Under the pieces are notes generated by a model. That model was not told the origin of the DNA, made no database searches, and saw only the letters and a list, made by a program, of their open reading frames with translations. 47,553 bases of DNA from Caulobacteraceae bacterium (GTDB taxonomy: Bacteria; Pseudomonadota; Alphaproteobacteria; Caulobacterales; Caulobacteraceae). The stretch covers positions 1-47,553 of the forward strand of contig CANJMO010000012.1 of assembly GCA_947475845.1 (NCBI GenBank). The letters run 5' to 3'. Shown here one piece after another: positions 21,637 to 30,445 of the stretch; position 1 is the stretch's first letter, and the number at the start of each line of letters is the position of its first letter. The position numbers and the translations under genes are program-made.

Positions 21637-24600
21637 ACATCTCCGCCTTCTTCGTCAGGCGGCCGATCGGCACCACCCTGCTGACCATCGGCATCGCCCT
21701 GGCCGGGATCGCGGCCTATTTCCAGCTGCCCGTCTCGCCCCTGCCCCAGGTGGATTTCCCGACCGTGTCGGTGTCCGCCCGCCTGGCCGGGGCCAGCCCC
21801 GAAACCATGGCCACCAGCGTCGCCACCCCGCTGGAAAAGCGCCTGGGCAGGCTGGCCGATGTGTCGGAGATGACCTCGCGCTCGGGCGTCGGCCAGACCA
21901 ATGTGGTTTTGCAGTTCGGCCTCAACCGCAACATCGACGGGGCCGCGCGCGACGTGCAGGCGGCGATCAACGCCTCGCACGTCGACCTGCCGGCGACGCT
22001 GCGCAACAACCCGACCTACAGGAAGCAGAACCCCGCCGACGCGCCGATCCTGATCGTCGCGATGAAATCGACGACCCGCAGCCGCTCGGACATCTACGAC
22101 AGCGCCGCCACCATCGTTCAGCAGCAGCTGGCCCAGGTGAAGGGGGTCGGCGACATCGGCGTGTCGGGCGGGGCCCTGCCGGCGGTGCGGGTCGAGCTGA
22201 ACCCCATGGCCCTGTCGCGCTACGGCATCGCCCTGGAGGACGTGCGCGCGGCCCTGTCGGCGGCCAACGCCAACCGGCCCAAGGGCGTGGTCGATACCGG
22301 CGCCCTGCGCTATCAGATCTACACCAACGACGCCGGCCGCGTGGCCAAGGACTATTCCGGACTGGTGGTCGCCTATCGTAACGGCTCGGCGGTGCGCCTG
22401 AGCGACGTGGCCGAGGTGGTCGACGGGCCCGAGGACACCCACAACGTCGGCCTTGTGAATGGCGTCAACTCGATCGCCGTGATCGTCAGCCGGGCGCCCG
22501 GCGCCAACATCATCCAGACCGTGGACGCGCTGAAGAAGCGCCTGCCGATCATCAAGGCCGCCCTGCCCGGCGACGTCGATCTCGAAGTCGCCATGGACCG
22601 CTCGACCACCATCCGCGCCTCCCTGGCCGACGTGGAGCGCACCCTGGCGATCGCCGTACTGCTGGTGATCGGCGTGGTGGCGTTCTTCCTGCAGAGCGGC
22701 GGCGCGACCCTGGTCCCGTCGGTGGCGGTGACGGTCTCGCTGCTGGGCACGCTCGGGGTCATGTACCTGCTGGGCTTCAGCCTCGACAACCTGTCGCTGA
22801 TGGCCCTGACCATCGCCACCGGCTTCGTCGTCGACGACGCCATCGTCGTGCTGGAGAACATCACCCGCAACGTCGAGAAGGGCATACCGCGCTACCAGGC
22901 GGCGCTGAAGGGCGCCCAGGAGGTCGGCTTCACCGTCATGTCGATCTCGGTCTCGCTGATCGCGGTGTTCATCCCGATCCTGCTGATGGGCGGCATCGTC
23001 GGGCGCCTGTTCCACGAGTTCGCCATCGTCTTGTCGACCGCCATCCTGGTGTCGCTGGTGCTGTCGCTGACCACCACCCCGATGATGTGCGCCTATCTGA
23101 TCGGGCGGCCCAAGCCGGCCGCTCAGCGGGGCTGGTTCGCCCGCACCGCCGACCGCTCGATCGCCTGGATGACCGGGGTCTACGAAAAGGGCCTGACGTG
23201 GGCCCTGGAGTCCGGCCCGGTGATCCTGGCCATCCTGGTCGCCACCATCTGCCTCAACGTCTATCTGTTCTCCGCAGTGCCCAAGGGCTTCTTTCCGCAG
23301 CAGGACACCTCGACCATGATGGGCGGGCTGCAGTCCGACCAGAGCTCGTCGTTCCAGCTGAGCCAGACCCGCCTGCGCCGTTTCGCCGCCATCCTGCAGG
23401 CCGATCCGGCGGTGAACACCGTGGTCGCCAATACGGGCGGCAACTCGGCCGGAGCCTTCTTCCAGGTCGGGCTGAAGCCGAAGAACAAGCGCGATCCGAT
23501 CGATGTGGTGGTGGCGCGCCTACGGCCCCAGCTGGCCCGGGTGACCGGCGCCAGCCTGTTCCTCAATCCGGTGCAGGACGTGCGCGTCGGCGGGCGGCAA
23601 TCCAACGCCACCTATCAATACACCCTGGAGGCCGACGACCTGACCCAGCTGCGCTCATGGGCGACCAAGCTCAGCGAGGCGATGAAGGGCTATCCGTCGC
23701 TGCAGGACGTCAACACCGACCAGGAAGACCACGGCCTGCAGACGTTCCTCAACATCGACCGCGACGCGGCGGCGCGGCTGGGCCTGACCACCACCGACAT
23801 TGACAACACCCTGTACGACGCCTTCGGCCAGCGTCAGGTGACCACCATCTACAACGCCCAGAACCAGTACCATGTGATCATGGAGGTGGCGCCGCAGTAC
23901 GCCCAGGATCCGACCGCGCTGAAGTACATCTACTTGGCCCGCCGCGCGCCCGCCTCCGGGGCCTCGGCCGCCGCGGCGCAGGCCGCCGCCGACACCAGCA
24001 AGAACACGCCGTCCGGCACGGCGCCGACCAACACCGCGACCGGCGCGGCCTCCAACGAAGCGGTCGCCCCGCCTTCGCGCGGCGCGTCCCAGGGCGCGGC
24101 CCTGGCTATCGGCGTCAAGAACAGCATCCCGCTGTCGGCCATCGCCACCTGGAGCGACGGCTCGACCCCGACCTCGGTCAACCACCAGGACGGCTCGGCC
24201 GCCACCACCATCTCGTTCAACCTGGCCGAGGGCGCCTCGCTCAGCGACGCCACCGCCGACATCAAGGCCGCCGAGGGCTCGATCGGCCTGCCCGCCACCA
24301 TCCACGGGTCTTTCCAGGGCACAGCTGCTGTCTTCCAACAGTCGCTGAAGGATGAGCCGCTGCTGATCGGAGCCGCGATCCTGGCGGTCTATATCGTGCT
24401 CGGCATCCTCTACGAGAGCTACATCCACCCGCTGACTGTGCTGTCGACCCTGCCCTCAGCCGGGCTCGGAGCGGTGATCGCGCTTTTGCTGTTCAAGGTG
24501 GAGTTCACCATCATCGCCCTGATCGGGGTCATTCTGCTAATCGGCATCGTCAAGAAGAACGCGATCATGATGATCGACTTCGCCCTGGAGGCGGAGCGAT

Positions 24601-24899
24601 CCCGAGGCCTGTCCGCGCGCGACGCCATCTACGAAGCGGCGATGACCCGCTTCCGCCCGATCATGATGACCACCTTCGCCGCCCTGTTCGGCGCCATTCC
24701 CCTGGCCATCGGCTGGGGCGAAGGCTCGGAAATGCGGCGCCCGCTGGGTATCACCATCATCGGCGGCCTGATGGTCAGTCAGGTACTAACGCTTTTGACG
24801 ACCCCAGTAGTTTATATGTATCTGGACCGCTTCCGCCGGAAGAAGGCCGACGAGGGCTATCTCAGCCGCTCTGGAGCCGCCCCAAATCCGGCTGAATAA
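21633..24899 (+). CDS. RND multidrug efflux permease (MdtC-like) with Ala/Thr-rich insert
   Basis: 1088 aa, starting at a GTG that overlaps the previous stop, which implies translational coupling. The N-terminus is [20 protein letters not shown]. The relay residues are Asp401-Asp402 ([12 protein letters not shown]) and Lys975 ([17 protein letters not shown]). Between YIYLARRA (about 767) and [13 protein letters not shown] (about 827) lies a roughly 55-residue Ala/Ser/Thr/Pro-rich insertion that is absent at the equivalent place in the upstream paralogue ([17 protein letters not shown]). Otherwise it is a complete, apparently functional pump subunit. Confidence 0.95.
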   Translation: MNISAFFVRRPIGTTLLTIGIALAGIAAYFQLPVSPLPQVDFPTVSVSARLAGASPETMATSVATPLEKRLGRLADVSEMTSRSGVGQTNVVLQFGLNRNIDGAARDVQAAINASHVDLPATLRNNPTYRKQNPADAPILIVAMKSTTRSRSDIYDSAATIVQQQLAQVKGVGDIGVSGGALPAVRVELNPMALSRYGIALEDVRAALSAANANRPKGVVDTGALRYQIYTNDAGRVAKDYSGLVVAYRNGSAVRLSDVAEVVDGPEDTHNVGLVNGVNSIAVIVSRAPGANIIQTVDALKKRLPIIKAALPGDVDLEVAMDRSTTIRASLADVERTLAIAVLLVIGVVAFFLQSGGATLVPSVAVTVSLLGTLGVMYLLGFSLDNLSLMALTIATGFVVDDAIVVLENITRNVEKGIPRYQAALKGAQEVGFTVMSISVSLIAVFIPILLMGGIVGRLFHEFAIVLSTAILVSLVLSLTTTPMMCAYLIGRPKPAAQRGWFARTADRSIAWMTGVYEKGLTWALESGPVILAILVATICLNVYLFSAVPKGFFPQQDTSTMMGGLQSDQSSSFQLSQTRLRRFAAILQADPAVNTVVANTGGNSAGAFFQVGLKPKNKRDPIDVVVARLRPQLARVTGASLFLNPVQDVRVGGRQSNATYQYTLEADDLTQLRSWATKLSEAMKGYPSLQDVNTDQEDHGLQTFLNIDRDAAARLGLTTTDIDNTLYDAFGQRQVTTIYNAQNQYHVIMEVAPQYAQDPTALKYIYLARRAPASGASAAAAQAAADTSKNTPSGTAPTNTATGAASNEAVAPPSRGASQGAALAIGVKNSIPLSAIATWSDGSTPTSVNHQDGSAATTISFNLAEGASLSDATADIKAAEGSIGLPATIHGSFQGTAAVFQQSLKDEPLLIGAAILAVYIVLGILYESYIHPLTVLSTLPSAGLGAVIALLLFKVEFTIIALIGVILLIGIVKKNAIMMIDFALEAERSRGLSARDAIYEAAMTRFRPIMMTTFAALFGAIPLAIGWGEGSEMRRPLGITIIGGLMVSQVLTLLTTPVVYMYLDRFRRKKADEGYLSRSGAAPNPAE

Positions 24900-24946
24900 T
24901 CATTCACAGAAATAATCACGACAAGAACGGCTTGAATAATGGCGCC

Positions 24947-26488
24947 ATGACCATCCAACAGATCCGCCTCGACCTGCTGTGCAACGCCCGTCCCGCCCTG
25001 TGCCTGACCGCCATCGGTCTGGTGCTCGCCGGCTGCGCGGTCGGCCCCAACTATTCGCGCCCCACGGCCAGCGCGCCCGCCGCGTTCAAGGAAGCCGACG
25101 GCTGGCGCCAGGCGGCCCCCGCCGACACCCTGGACAAGGGTCAATGGTGGACCCTGTTCAACGATCCGGTGCTCAACGACCTGGAAGCCCGGGTCGAGGT
25201 CTCCAACCAGAACCTCAAGGCCGCCGAGGCCTCCTACCGCCAGGCCCGCGCCCTGCTCGACCAGCAGAACGCCACCCTGTTCCCCAGCGTCAACCTGACC
25301 GGCTCGGCCACCCGCACCAAGGGCGCGGCCACCGGCGGCGGCGTGTCCAGCGGCACGACCACCACCACCGTCAACGGCGTGACCACGACCACCACCGGCA
25401 CGACGACCACGAGCAGCCCCAGCGTCAGCCGCACCACCAACCAATATACAGCCCGTCTCGGCGCGACCTGGGACGTCGATGTCTGGGGCCGCATCCGCCG
25501 CTCAATCGAGGCCGCCCGCGACAACGCCGAGGCCAGCCAGGCGGACATCGCCAACGCCAAGCTGTCGGCCCAGGTGCTGCTGGCCGCCAACTACATCCAG
25601 CTGCGCGCCGCCGACGAGCAGAAGCGCCTGATCGACCTGACCGTCAAAGGCTACGCCGACAACCTGCGCATCGCCCAGAACCGCTACAACGTCGGCGTCG
25701 GCGCGCGTAACGACGTGCTGACCGCCCAGACCCAGCTAAAGACAGCCCAGTCCCAGGCCATCGACCTGGTGCGCACCCGTTCGCAGTACGAGCACGCCAT
25801 CGCCGTCCTGACCGGCGCGGCCCCGGCCGACCTGACCCTGACCCAGGCGACCTGGACCCTGGTGGTGCCGCCGGTGCCGGTGGGCGTGCCCTCCACCTTG
25901 CTTGAGCGCCGTCCCGACATCGCCGCCGCCGAACGGGCGATGGCCGCGGCCAACGCCCAGATCGGCGTCCAGACCGCCGGCTACTTCCCCGACCTGTCGC
26001 TGAGCGGCTCGGACGGCTTCTCCTCCAGCACCCTGTCGAAGTTCTTCTCGGCGGCCAACAACAGCTGGTCGATCGGCGCCAGCATCGCCCAGACCATCTT
26101 CGACGCCGGCGCCACCTCGGCCCGGGTCCGCGCCGCGCGCGCCGCCTACGACGTCAATGTGGCCAACTATCGCCAGACCGTGCTGACCGCCTTCCAGCAG
26201 GTCGAGGACAACATCGCCGCCCTGCGCGTGCTGGAGGCCGAGTACGACCTCGACCTGTCCGCCTCGCAGAACGCCGACGAGGCCGAGAAGATCGTCAACA
26301 ACCAGTACCAGGCCGGGCAAGTCGACTTCACCACCGTGGTGGTGGCGCAGAACACAGCCCTGCAAGCCCGGCGCAACGTGATCCAGACCGCCGGCGCCCG
26401 CATGGTGGCCGAGATCGACCTGATCTCGGCGCTGGGCGGCGGATACCACGCGGGCGACCCCGCGCCGCAGAACGTGGCCGCGAAGTAA
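24947..26488 (+). CDS. Outer-membrane efflux lipoprotein (NodT/OprM family)
   Basis: 513 aa from ATG 24947; an in-frame TTG at 24932 is an alternative. The lipoprotein signal has lipobox LAGC with Cys30, followed by AVGPNYSRP, typical of NodT-type TolC-like trimers. The sequence has two OEP halves, for example NQNLKAAEASYRQARALLDQQ, and ERRPDIAAAERAMAAANAQIGV with LQARRNVIQTAGARM. A Thr-rich stretch (about 124-160) sits between FPSVNLTGSATRT and YTARLGATWDVDVWG, that is, between the first two outer-membrane strands, so it is probably an enlarged extracellular loop. It is the last gene of the RND operon. Confidence 0.94.
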   Translation: MTIQQIRLDLLCNARPALCLTAIGLVLAGCAVGPNYSRPTASAPAAFKEADGWRQAAPADTLDKGQWWTLFNDPVLNDLEARVEVSNQNLKAAEASYRQARALLDQQNATLFPSVNLTGSATRTKGAATGGGVSSGTTTTTVNGVTTTTTGTTTTSSPSVSRTTNQYTARLGATWDVDVWGRIRRSIEAARDNAEASQADIANAKLSAQVLLAANYIQLRAADEQKRLIDLTVKGYADNLRIAQNRYNVGVGARNDVLTAQTQLKTAQSQAIDLVRTRSQYEHAIAVLTGAAPADLTLTQATWTLVVPPVPVGVPSTLLERRPDIAAAERAMAAANAQIGVQTAGYFPDLSLSGSDGFSSSTLSKFFSAANNSWSIGASIAQTIFDAGATSARVRAARAAYDVNVANYRQTVLTAFQQVEDNIAALRVLEAEYDLDLSASQNADEAEKIVNNQYQAGQVDFTTVVVAQNTALQARRNVIQTAGARMVAEIDLISALGGGYHAGDPAPQNVAAK

Positions 26489-26510
26489 GGCGGTACAGCC
26501 GAAAGGTGGG

Positions 26511-26556
26511 TCCCCGGCTCGGCCTACGCGGCTGCGCCGCTCCGTTTGGCCGGGGA
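26511..26556. repeat. Palindromic (REP-like) element between convergent genes
   Basis: The arms TCCCCGGC (26511-26518) and GCCGGGGA (26549-26556) pair perfectly. Inside them a second hairpin GCGGC-TGC-GCCGC spans 26528-26540. The right arm continues as TGACGGGC. It lies between the stop of the efflux operon and the stop of the DUF4337 gene, so it may also serve as a two-way terminator. The end motif GGGGATGAC recurs in the element at 37803-37901. Confidence 0.65.
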
Positions 26557-26565
26557 TGACGGGCT

Positions 26566-27135
26566 TTAAATGTAGGCCCAGATCGCCACCGCTGACCCGG
26601 CCACGGCCAGGAACAGCGAGGTCAGCCACGGCCACTTCTTGTGGGCGATGATGGCGATGGTGGCGATGGCGATGCCCATGTGCAGCAGGGTCGCGGCCAC
26701 GGTCAGCTTGTGATGCCGGTCCTCGGCGATCTCGCTCAGCTTCAGCTTCTCGTCGCGCTCCTTCTCGAAGGCCTTGGCCTCGCCCTGGATACGCTCTTCG
26801 TCGCCGGCGTTTTCCGCCTCGGTCTTGCGGTACTTGTCGGCCTTGGGCCCGCCGCCGTCGGCGGCGATGCCGTAGATGTGCTTCTTCAGGCTCTTGGCCT
26901 GGTAGAAGGCCCAGCTGTCCGACGCCCGCGCCTGGGCCAGCACCGCCTCGTTCTTTTGCGCCAGGGCCGAGCCGCTGGCGACGGTCTCCAGGCTGCCCAC
27001 CACCGCCGACAGCACCGCCAGCATGGCGATGGTGATCGAGACGTAGGTCAGCAGCTTGTCGTTGCCGTGCGCCGCGTGCTCGGCATGTTCGGCGTGTTCG
27101 TGGGCTTCGAGTTCCTCAAGCGGGCTATCGGTCAT
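26566..27135 (-). CDS. DUF4337 membrane protein
   Basis: 189 aa. It has a His/Glu-rich N-terminus (LEAHEHAEHAEHAAH, 9-23), a first TM helix (about 28-48, YVSITIAMLAVLSAVVGSL), a soluble segment with ALAQKNEAVLAQARASDSWAFYQAKSLKKH and a charged coiled-coil-like stretch to about 140, then two TM helices at the end (HMGIAIATIAIIAH; WLTSLFLAVAGSAVAIWAYI). This matches the DUF4337 family, whose function is unknown. The His-rich tail could bind metal (inference). It is divergent from DUF1345, with 79 bases between the starts. Confidence 0.88.
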   Translation of the reverse strand: MTDSPLEELEAHEHAEHAEHAAHGNDKLLTYVSITIAMLAVLSAVVGSLETVASGSALAQKNEAVLAQARASDSWAFYQAKSLKKHIYGIAADGGGPKADKYRKTEAENAGDEERIQGEAKAFEKERDEKLKLSEIAEDRHHKLTVAATLLHMGIAIATIAIIAHKKWPWLTSLFLAVAGSAVAIWAYI

Positions 27136-27214
27136 CGGACACGGACTCCAGAATCGTTACAACATATCATAGCGTGACTCCGCACGCCGCCGCCCCTCCG
27201 ATCGGACGCTTCCC

Positions 27215-27925
27215 ATGTCCACGCCGCCCGCCCCGTTTCCGGTCGCCACCTATCGCGCCTTCCGCGACCGGCCGCGCATGGCGGCCGCTATCGGCGTGGG
27301 CGTCGTCATGGCGGCGGGCTTGCATTTCATCCCCAACGACCTGCGCTGGAGCACCCGCGCGATCCTGTCCTGGGACAGCGCGGCGGGCTGTTTCATCGCC
27401 CTGATGATGCTGATGATGTGCGACTGCGGCATCGACAAGATTCAGGCCCGCGCCGCCGCTCAGGACGAAGGCCAGGGCCTGACCCTGTTCCTGTCGATCA
27501 CCTCGGCCCTGGCATCGGTCCTGGCCATCGCCGTCGAACTGAGCCTGGCCAAGGAGGATCACGGGTTCATCAAGCCGCTGCGGGTCGGCCTGGCCTTTTC
27601 CACCATCGCCCTGTCGTGGTTCTTCACCCATCTGATCTTCGCCCTGCACTACGCCCATGAGTACTACGCCCCGGAAACCTGCGCCGATCAGGACAAGGAC
27701 GGCGACGGGCGGCGCGGCGGGCTCGGCTTCCCGGGCGACGAGCCGCCGGACTACTGGGACTTCGTGCACTTCGCGGTGATCATCGGGGTGGCCTCGCAGA
27801 CCGCCGACATCTCGTTCACGTCCAAGCCCCTGCGCCGGATCGGCACCATCCACGGGGTGCTGTCGTTCGTGTTCAACACCGTGGTCCTGGCCCTGACCAT
27901 CAACCTGCTGGCCGGTCTGTTCTAG
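27215..27925 (+). CDS. DUF1345 membrane protein
   Basis: 236 aa, with about five hydrophobic helices: around 22-38, 55-70, 90-108, 125-145 and 215-236. The pattern SWDSAAGCFIALMMLMM, LSWFFTHLIFALHYAHEYY and GVASQTADISFTSKPLRR is the DUF1345 signature set. It is a multi-pass inner-membrane protein of unknown function. An Asp/Gly-rich loop (CADQDKDGDGRRGG, about 155-170) resembles but does not match an EF-hand loop. Its stop is three bases from the convergent metallophosphatase stop, with no room for a terminator. Confidence 0.9.
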   Translation: MSTPPAPFPVATYRAFRDRPRMAAAIGVGVVMAAGLHFIPNDLRWSTRAILSWDSAAGCFIALMMLMMCDCGIDKIQARAAAQDEGQGLTLFLSITSALASVLAIAVELSLAKEDHGFIKPLRVGLAFSTIALSWFFTHLIFALHYAHEYYAPETCADQDKDGDGRRGGLGFPGDEPPDYWDFVHFAVIIGVASQTADISFTSKPLRRIGTIHGVLSFVFNTVVLALTINLLAGLF

Positions 27926-27928
27926 GAT

Positions 27929-29182
27929 TCAGGTCTTGGGCGTGGCGCAGGTTAGCTGGCGCTCGTGTAGGCGGCAGCTGGCGCGGACGATGTCGTCGGC
28001 GTCGTGGAAGGTCCCGATCCAGTCCTGGCCCTCGGCCTTGTCCATCACGAAGTAGCCGTAGCGAGAGAACGACAGGCTGACGGCGTCCATGTCGTCGATG
28101 AAGGTGGGCCCGCCATAGGCCTTGGGCGTATCGGCCGCCTCGCCGACGTCGCCGCCGGTGCCGACGATCAGCTGCGCCGGCCGCTTGGGTCCGAAACTCA
28201 GCGACTGGAAGTCGTGGATGTGGCCCGACACCATCATCTGCACGCCGCCGAGCGGACGGCCCCTGATCGCCTTCTGTTCAGTGAGGTTGATGCCGACCCT
28301 CAGTGGTCCGATCGGGCCGACCCGCGCCACCGGCACCATGCCCCACACCGGACGATGGGTGACCATCCAGCCCTGTCCCTGGTCCAGGGCCGCGCCGAGC
28401 CTGTCCAGCTGGCGCACGAAACCGGCGACGACGCCGCGCGGCGCCGAACGGTCGGCCGAGTTGGCGCTGTCCATGACATGCAGGTTCAGATCGCCCGCGT
28501 GGACCGTGAACGGATCGCTGACCCCCCGGCACCTGTCGGGTAAGGCGGCGGCGTCTAGCAGCAGAAACCAGCCCTTGCCGCCCCGGTCGCAGGTCTCGTG
28601 ATTGCCGCGCGCGAAGATCCACGGCGCGGCCTTCAGCAGCGGCGCCGCCGGATCGAAGAACTCCGCCGCCCAGGTGTCCCAGCGGTCGCCGAACGGGCTG
28701 CCTGCGCACACCGTCACGCCCTCGGGACAGGCGGTCTCGCGGTAGTAGTAATCGCCGACATGGATCACCAGATCCGGCTTGCTCTGCGCCGCCAGCCGCG
28801 AGACGGCGGCGAAGGGCCACTCGCGGGAATCGTTGCAGGCCTGCACCGTGTAGGTGGTGATGCGGCAGCCGGTGTCGCCCATGATGACGATGCGGCGGAT
28901 GTCCTTTTGCGGCAGGGCCATGACTTGATCGCCCACCGACACCGAGCGAGCGGGTGCCGGCACGGCCAGGGTGCAGACCGTCGGGAAATCGGCCGACGCC
29001 ACTCCGCGCATCCGCATCGGCCGCGCCTGCCCATCGACCATGGCGGAGGGACAGGGTCCGGCCACGACGGCCCGCGCCTCGGCGCCCTGGCCGGTCATCT
29101 GGATCCAGGCCGAGCGCACCTGGGCGTGAGCCGGGTCTGCGAACAACAAGAGGGTCAGAACGGCGGCGAGAGAGCGGAACAT
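27929..29182 (-). CDS. Secreted calcineurin-like metallophosphoesterase
   Basis: 417 aa with an N-terminal signal peptide (MFRSLAAVLTLLLFADPAHA-Q). The metallophosphoesterase motifs are all present: IVIMGDTGC (GDxG-like), LVIHVGDYYYRE (GD), FARGNHETC (GNHE), VTHRPVWG (H) and SGHIHDFQS (GHxH). These provide the two-metal site. The protein is presumably periplasmic; the natural phosphoester is unknown. About 100 residues between the signal peptide and the first motif form a separate N-terminal beta-rich region. The start is ATG 29182. Confidence 0.92.
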   Translation of the reverse strand: MFRSLAAVLTLLLFADPAHAQVRSAWIQMTGQGAEARAVVAGPCPSAMVDGQARPMRMRGVASADFPTVCTLAVPAPARSVSVGDQVMALPQKDIRRIVIMGDTGCRITTYTVQACNDSREWPFAAVSRLAAQSKPDLVIHVGDYYYRETACPEGVTVCAGSPFGDRWDTWAAEFFDPAAPLLKAAPWIFARGNHETCDRGGKGWFLLLDAAALPDRCRGVSDPFTVHAGDLNLHVMDSANSADRSAPRGVVAGFVRQLDRLGAALDQGQGWMVTHRPVWGMVPVARVGPIGPLRVGINLTEQKAIRGRPLGGVQMMVSGHIHDFQSLSFGPKRPAQLIVGTGGDVGEAADTPKAYGGPTFIDDMDAVSLSFSRYGYFVMDKAEGQDWIGTFHDADDIVRASCRLHERQLTCATPKT

Positions 29183-29338
29183 GACCTACGGAAATCGGCT
29201 AACCCCGCCGTCGTCAAGCCGGCCTCGCTGGCGCGGGCGGGTATCAGAGGCTATGGGTTGGCCTGGGCCGCGACTCTCAAGAGTGCGCCCGTGTGGAGGA
29301 TCGGTTTGGCGCGGGAAGCGGCGAGGCTCGGAGGACAG

Positions 29339-30445
29339 GTGGCGCCGAGCGAGCGCTCGGCCTCCGCCTACGAGCTGACCATCGTCTCCCCCACATTCAA
29401 CGAACGCCCCAACATCCGCCCGCTGATCGCCAAGCTGGACGCGGCGCTGCGGGGCATCCACTGGCAAGTGATCTTCGTCGACGACAATTCGCCCGACGGC
29501 ACAGCCGAAGAGGTCAAGGCCGCCGCGCGCGAGGACAGCCGCGTCTACTGCATCCGCCGGGTCGGACGGCGCGGCCTCGCCGGCGCCGTGCTCGAAGGCG
29601 CCCTGGCCAGCGCGGCCCCGTTCGTGGCGGTGATCGACGCCGATCTGCAGCATGACGAGACCCTGCTGCCGGCCATGCTGGAGGTGCTGCGCGAGGATCG
29701 CGCCGACATGGTCGTGGCCAGCCGCTACCTGGAGCCGGAGGGCCTCTCTACTGGACTCAGCCCGCCCCGCCAGCAGGGCAGCCGCCTGGCCACCTGGATG
29801 AGCCGCAAGGTTCTGCGCAACGACGTGTCGGACCCGGTCAGCGGCTACTTCATGGCCCGCCGCGCGGTGTGGGACGCCTCGGCGCACAAGCTGTCGACCG
29901 AGGGCTTCAAGGTGCTGTTCGACATCCTCGCCTCGCACCCCGAACCCCTGCGGGTCAGCGAACTGCCCTACAAGTTCCGCGACCGCCTGGCCGGCGAGAG
30001 CAAGCTCGACCGCCGCGTCGTCATCGAATACCTGAGCCTGATCCTGAACAAGGCGACCAACGACATGATCCCGGCGCGGGCGATCATGTTCGCCCTGGTC
30101 GGATCGACCGGCTTCCTGGTCAATGTCGGGGTGGTGCTGGCGCTGGACGGTGCGCACGCGCCGCTGCCATTCTGGGGCGTGCAGCTAACCGCGGCCATGG
30201 TCGCGATGACCTCCAACTACCTGATCAACAATGCGGTCACCTACCAAGACCGCCGCCGCAAGGGCCTGGCCTTGCTGAGCGGCTATGTCCGCTTCTGCCT
30301 GCTCTGCAGCGCCGGCCTGTTCGTCAACGTCGCCATCGCCTCCTTCCTCGACGACCGCCTGCACGCCGCGATCCTCGCCGGCGTGGCCGGAGCCCTGTTC
30401 GGGGCCGTCTGGAACTATGTCACCACCGCGCTCGCCGTCTGGTGA
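29339..30445 (+). CDS. Dolichol-phosphate-mannose synthase-like glycosyltransferase with GtrA domain
   Basis: 368 aa from GTG 29339, which has GGAGG five bases upstream. TTG 29306, also with GGAGGA, and GTG 29291 are in-frame alternatives. The GT2 domain has YELTIVSPTFNERPNI, the nucleotide-binding VIFVDDNSPDGT, and the catalytic AVIDADLQHDE. From about residue 240 a GtrA-type domain with four helices begins (ARAIMFALVGSTGFLVNVGVVLAL ... NYLINNAVTYQDRR). It probably makes a polyprenyl-phosphate sugar at the inner membrane. The next gene overlaps it and encodes a GT-C transferase that could use the product. Confidence 0.92.
   Translation: MAPSERSASAYELTIVSPTFNERPNIRPLIAKLDAALRGIHWQVIFVDDNSPDGTAEEVKAAAREDSRVYCIRRVGRRGLAGAVLEGALASAAPFVAVIDADLQHDETLLPAMLEVLREDRADMVVASRYLEPEGLSTGLSPPRQQGSRLATWMSRKVLRNDVSDPVSGYFMARRAVWDASAHKLSTEGFKVLFDILASHPEPLRVSELPYKFRDRLAGESKLDRRVVIEYLSLILNKATNDMIPARAIMFALVGSTGFLVNVGVVLALDGAHAPLPFWGVQLTAAMVAMTSNYLINNAVTYQDRRRKGLALLSGYVRFCLLCSAGLFVNVAIASFLDDRLHAAILAGVAGALFGAVWNYVTTALAVW

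Noticed and set aside
28598-29338. Upstream extension of the DPM-like glycosyltransferase frame
   Set aside because: It lies antisense to the metallophosphatase gene. Family similarity and a GGAGG-GTG start put the true N-terminus near 29339.
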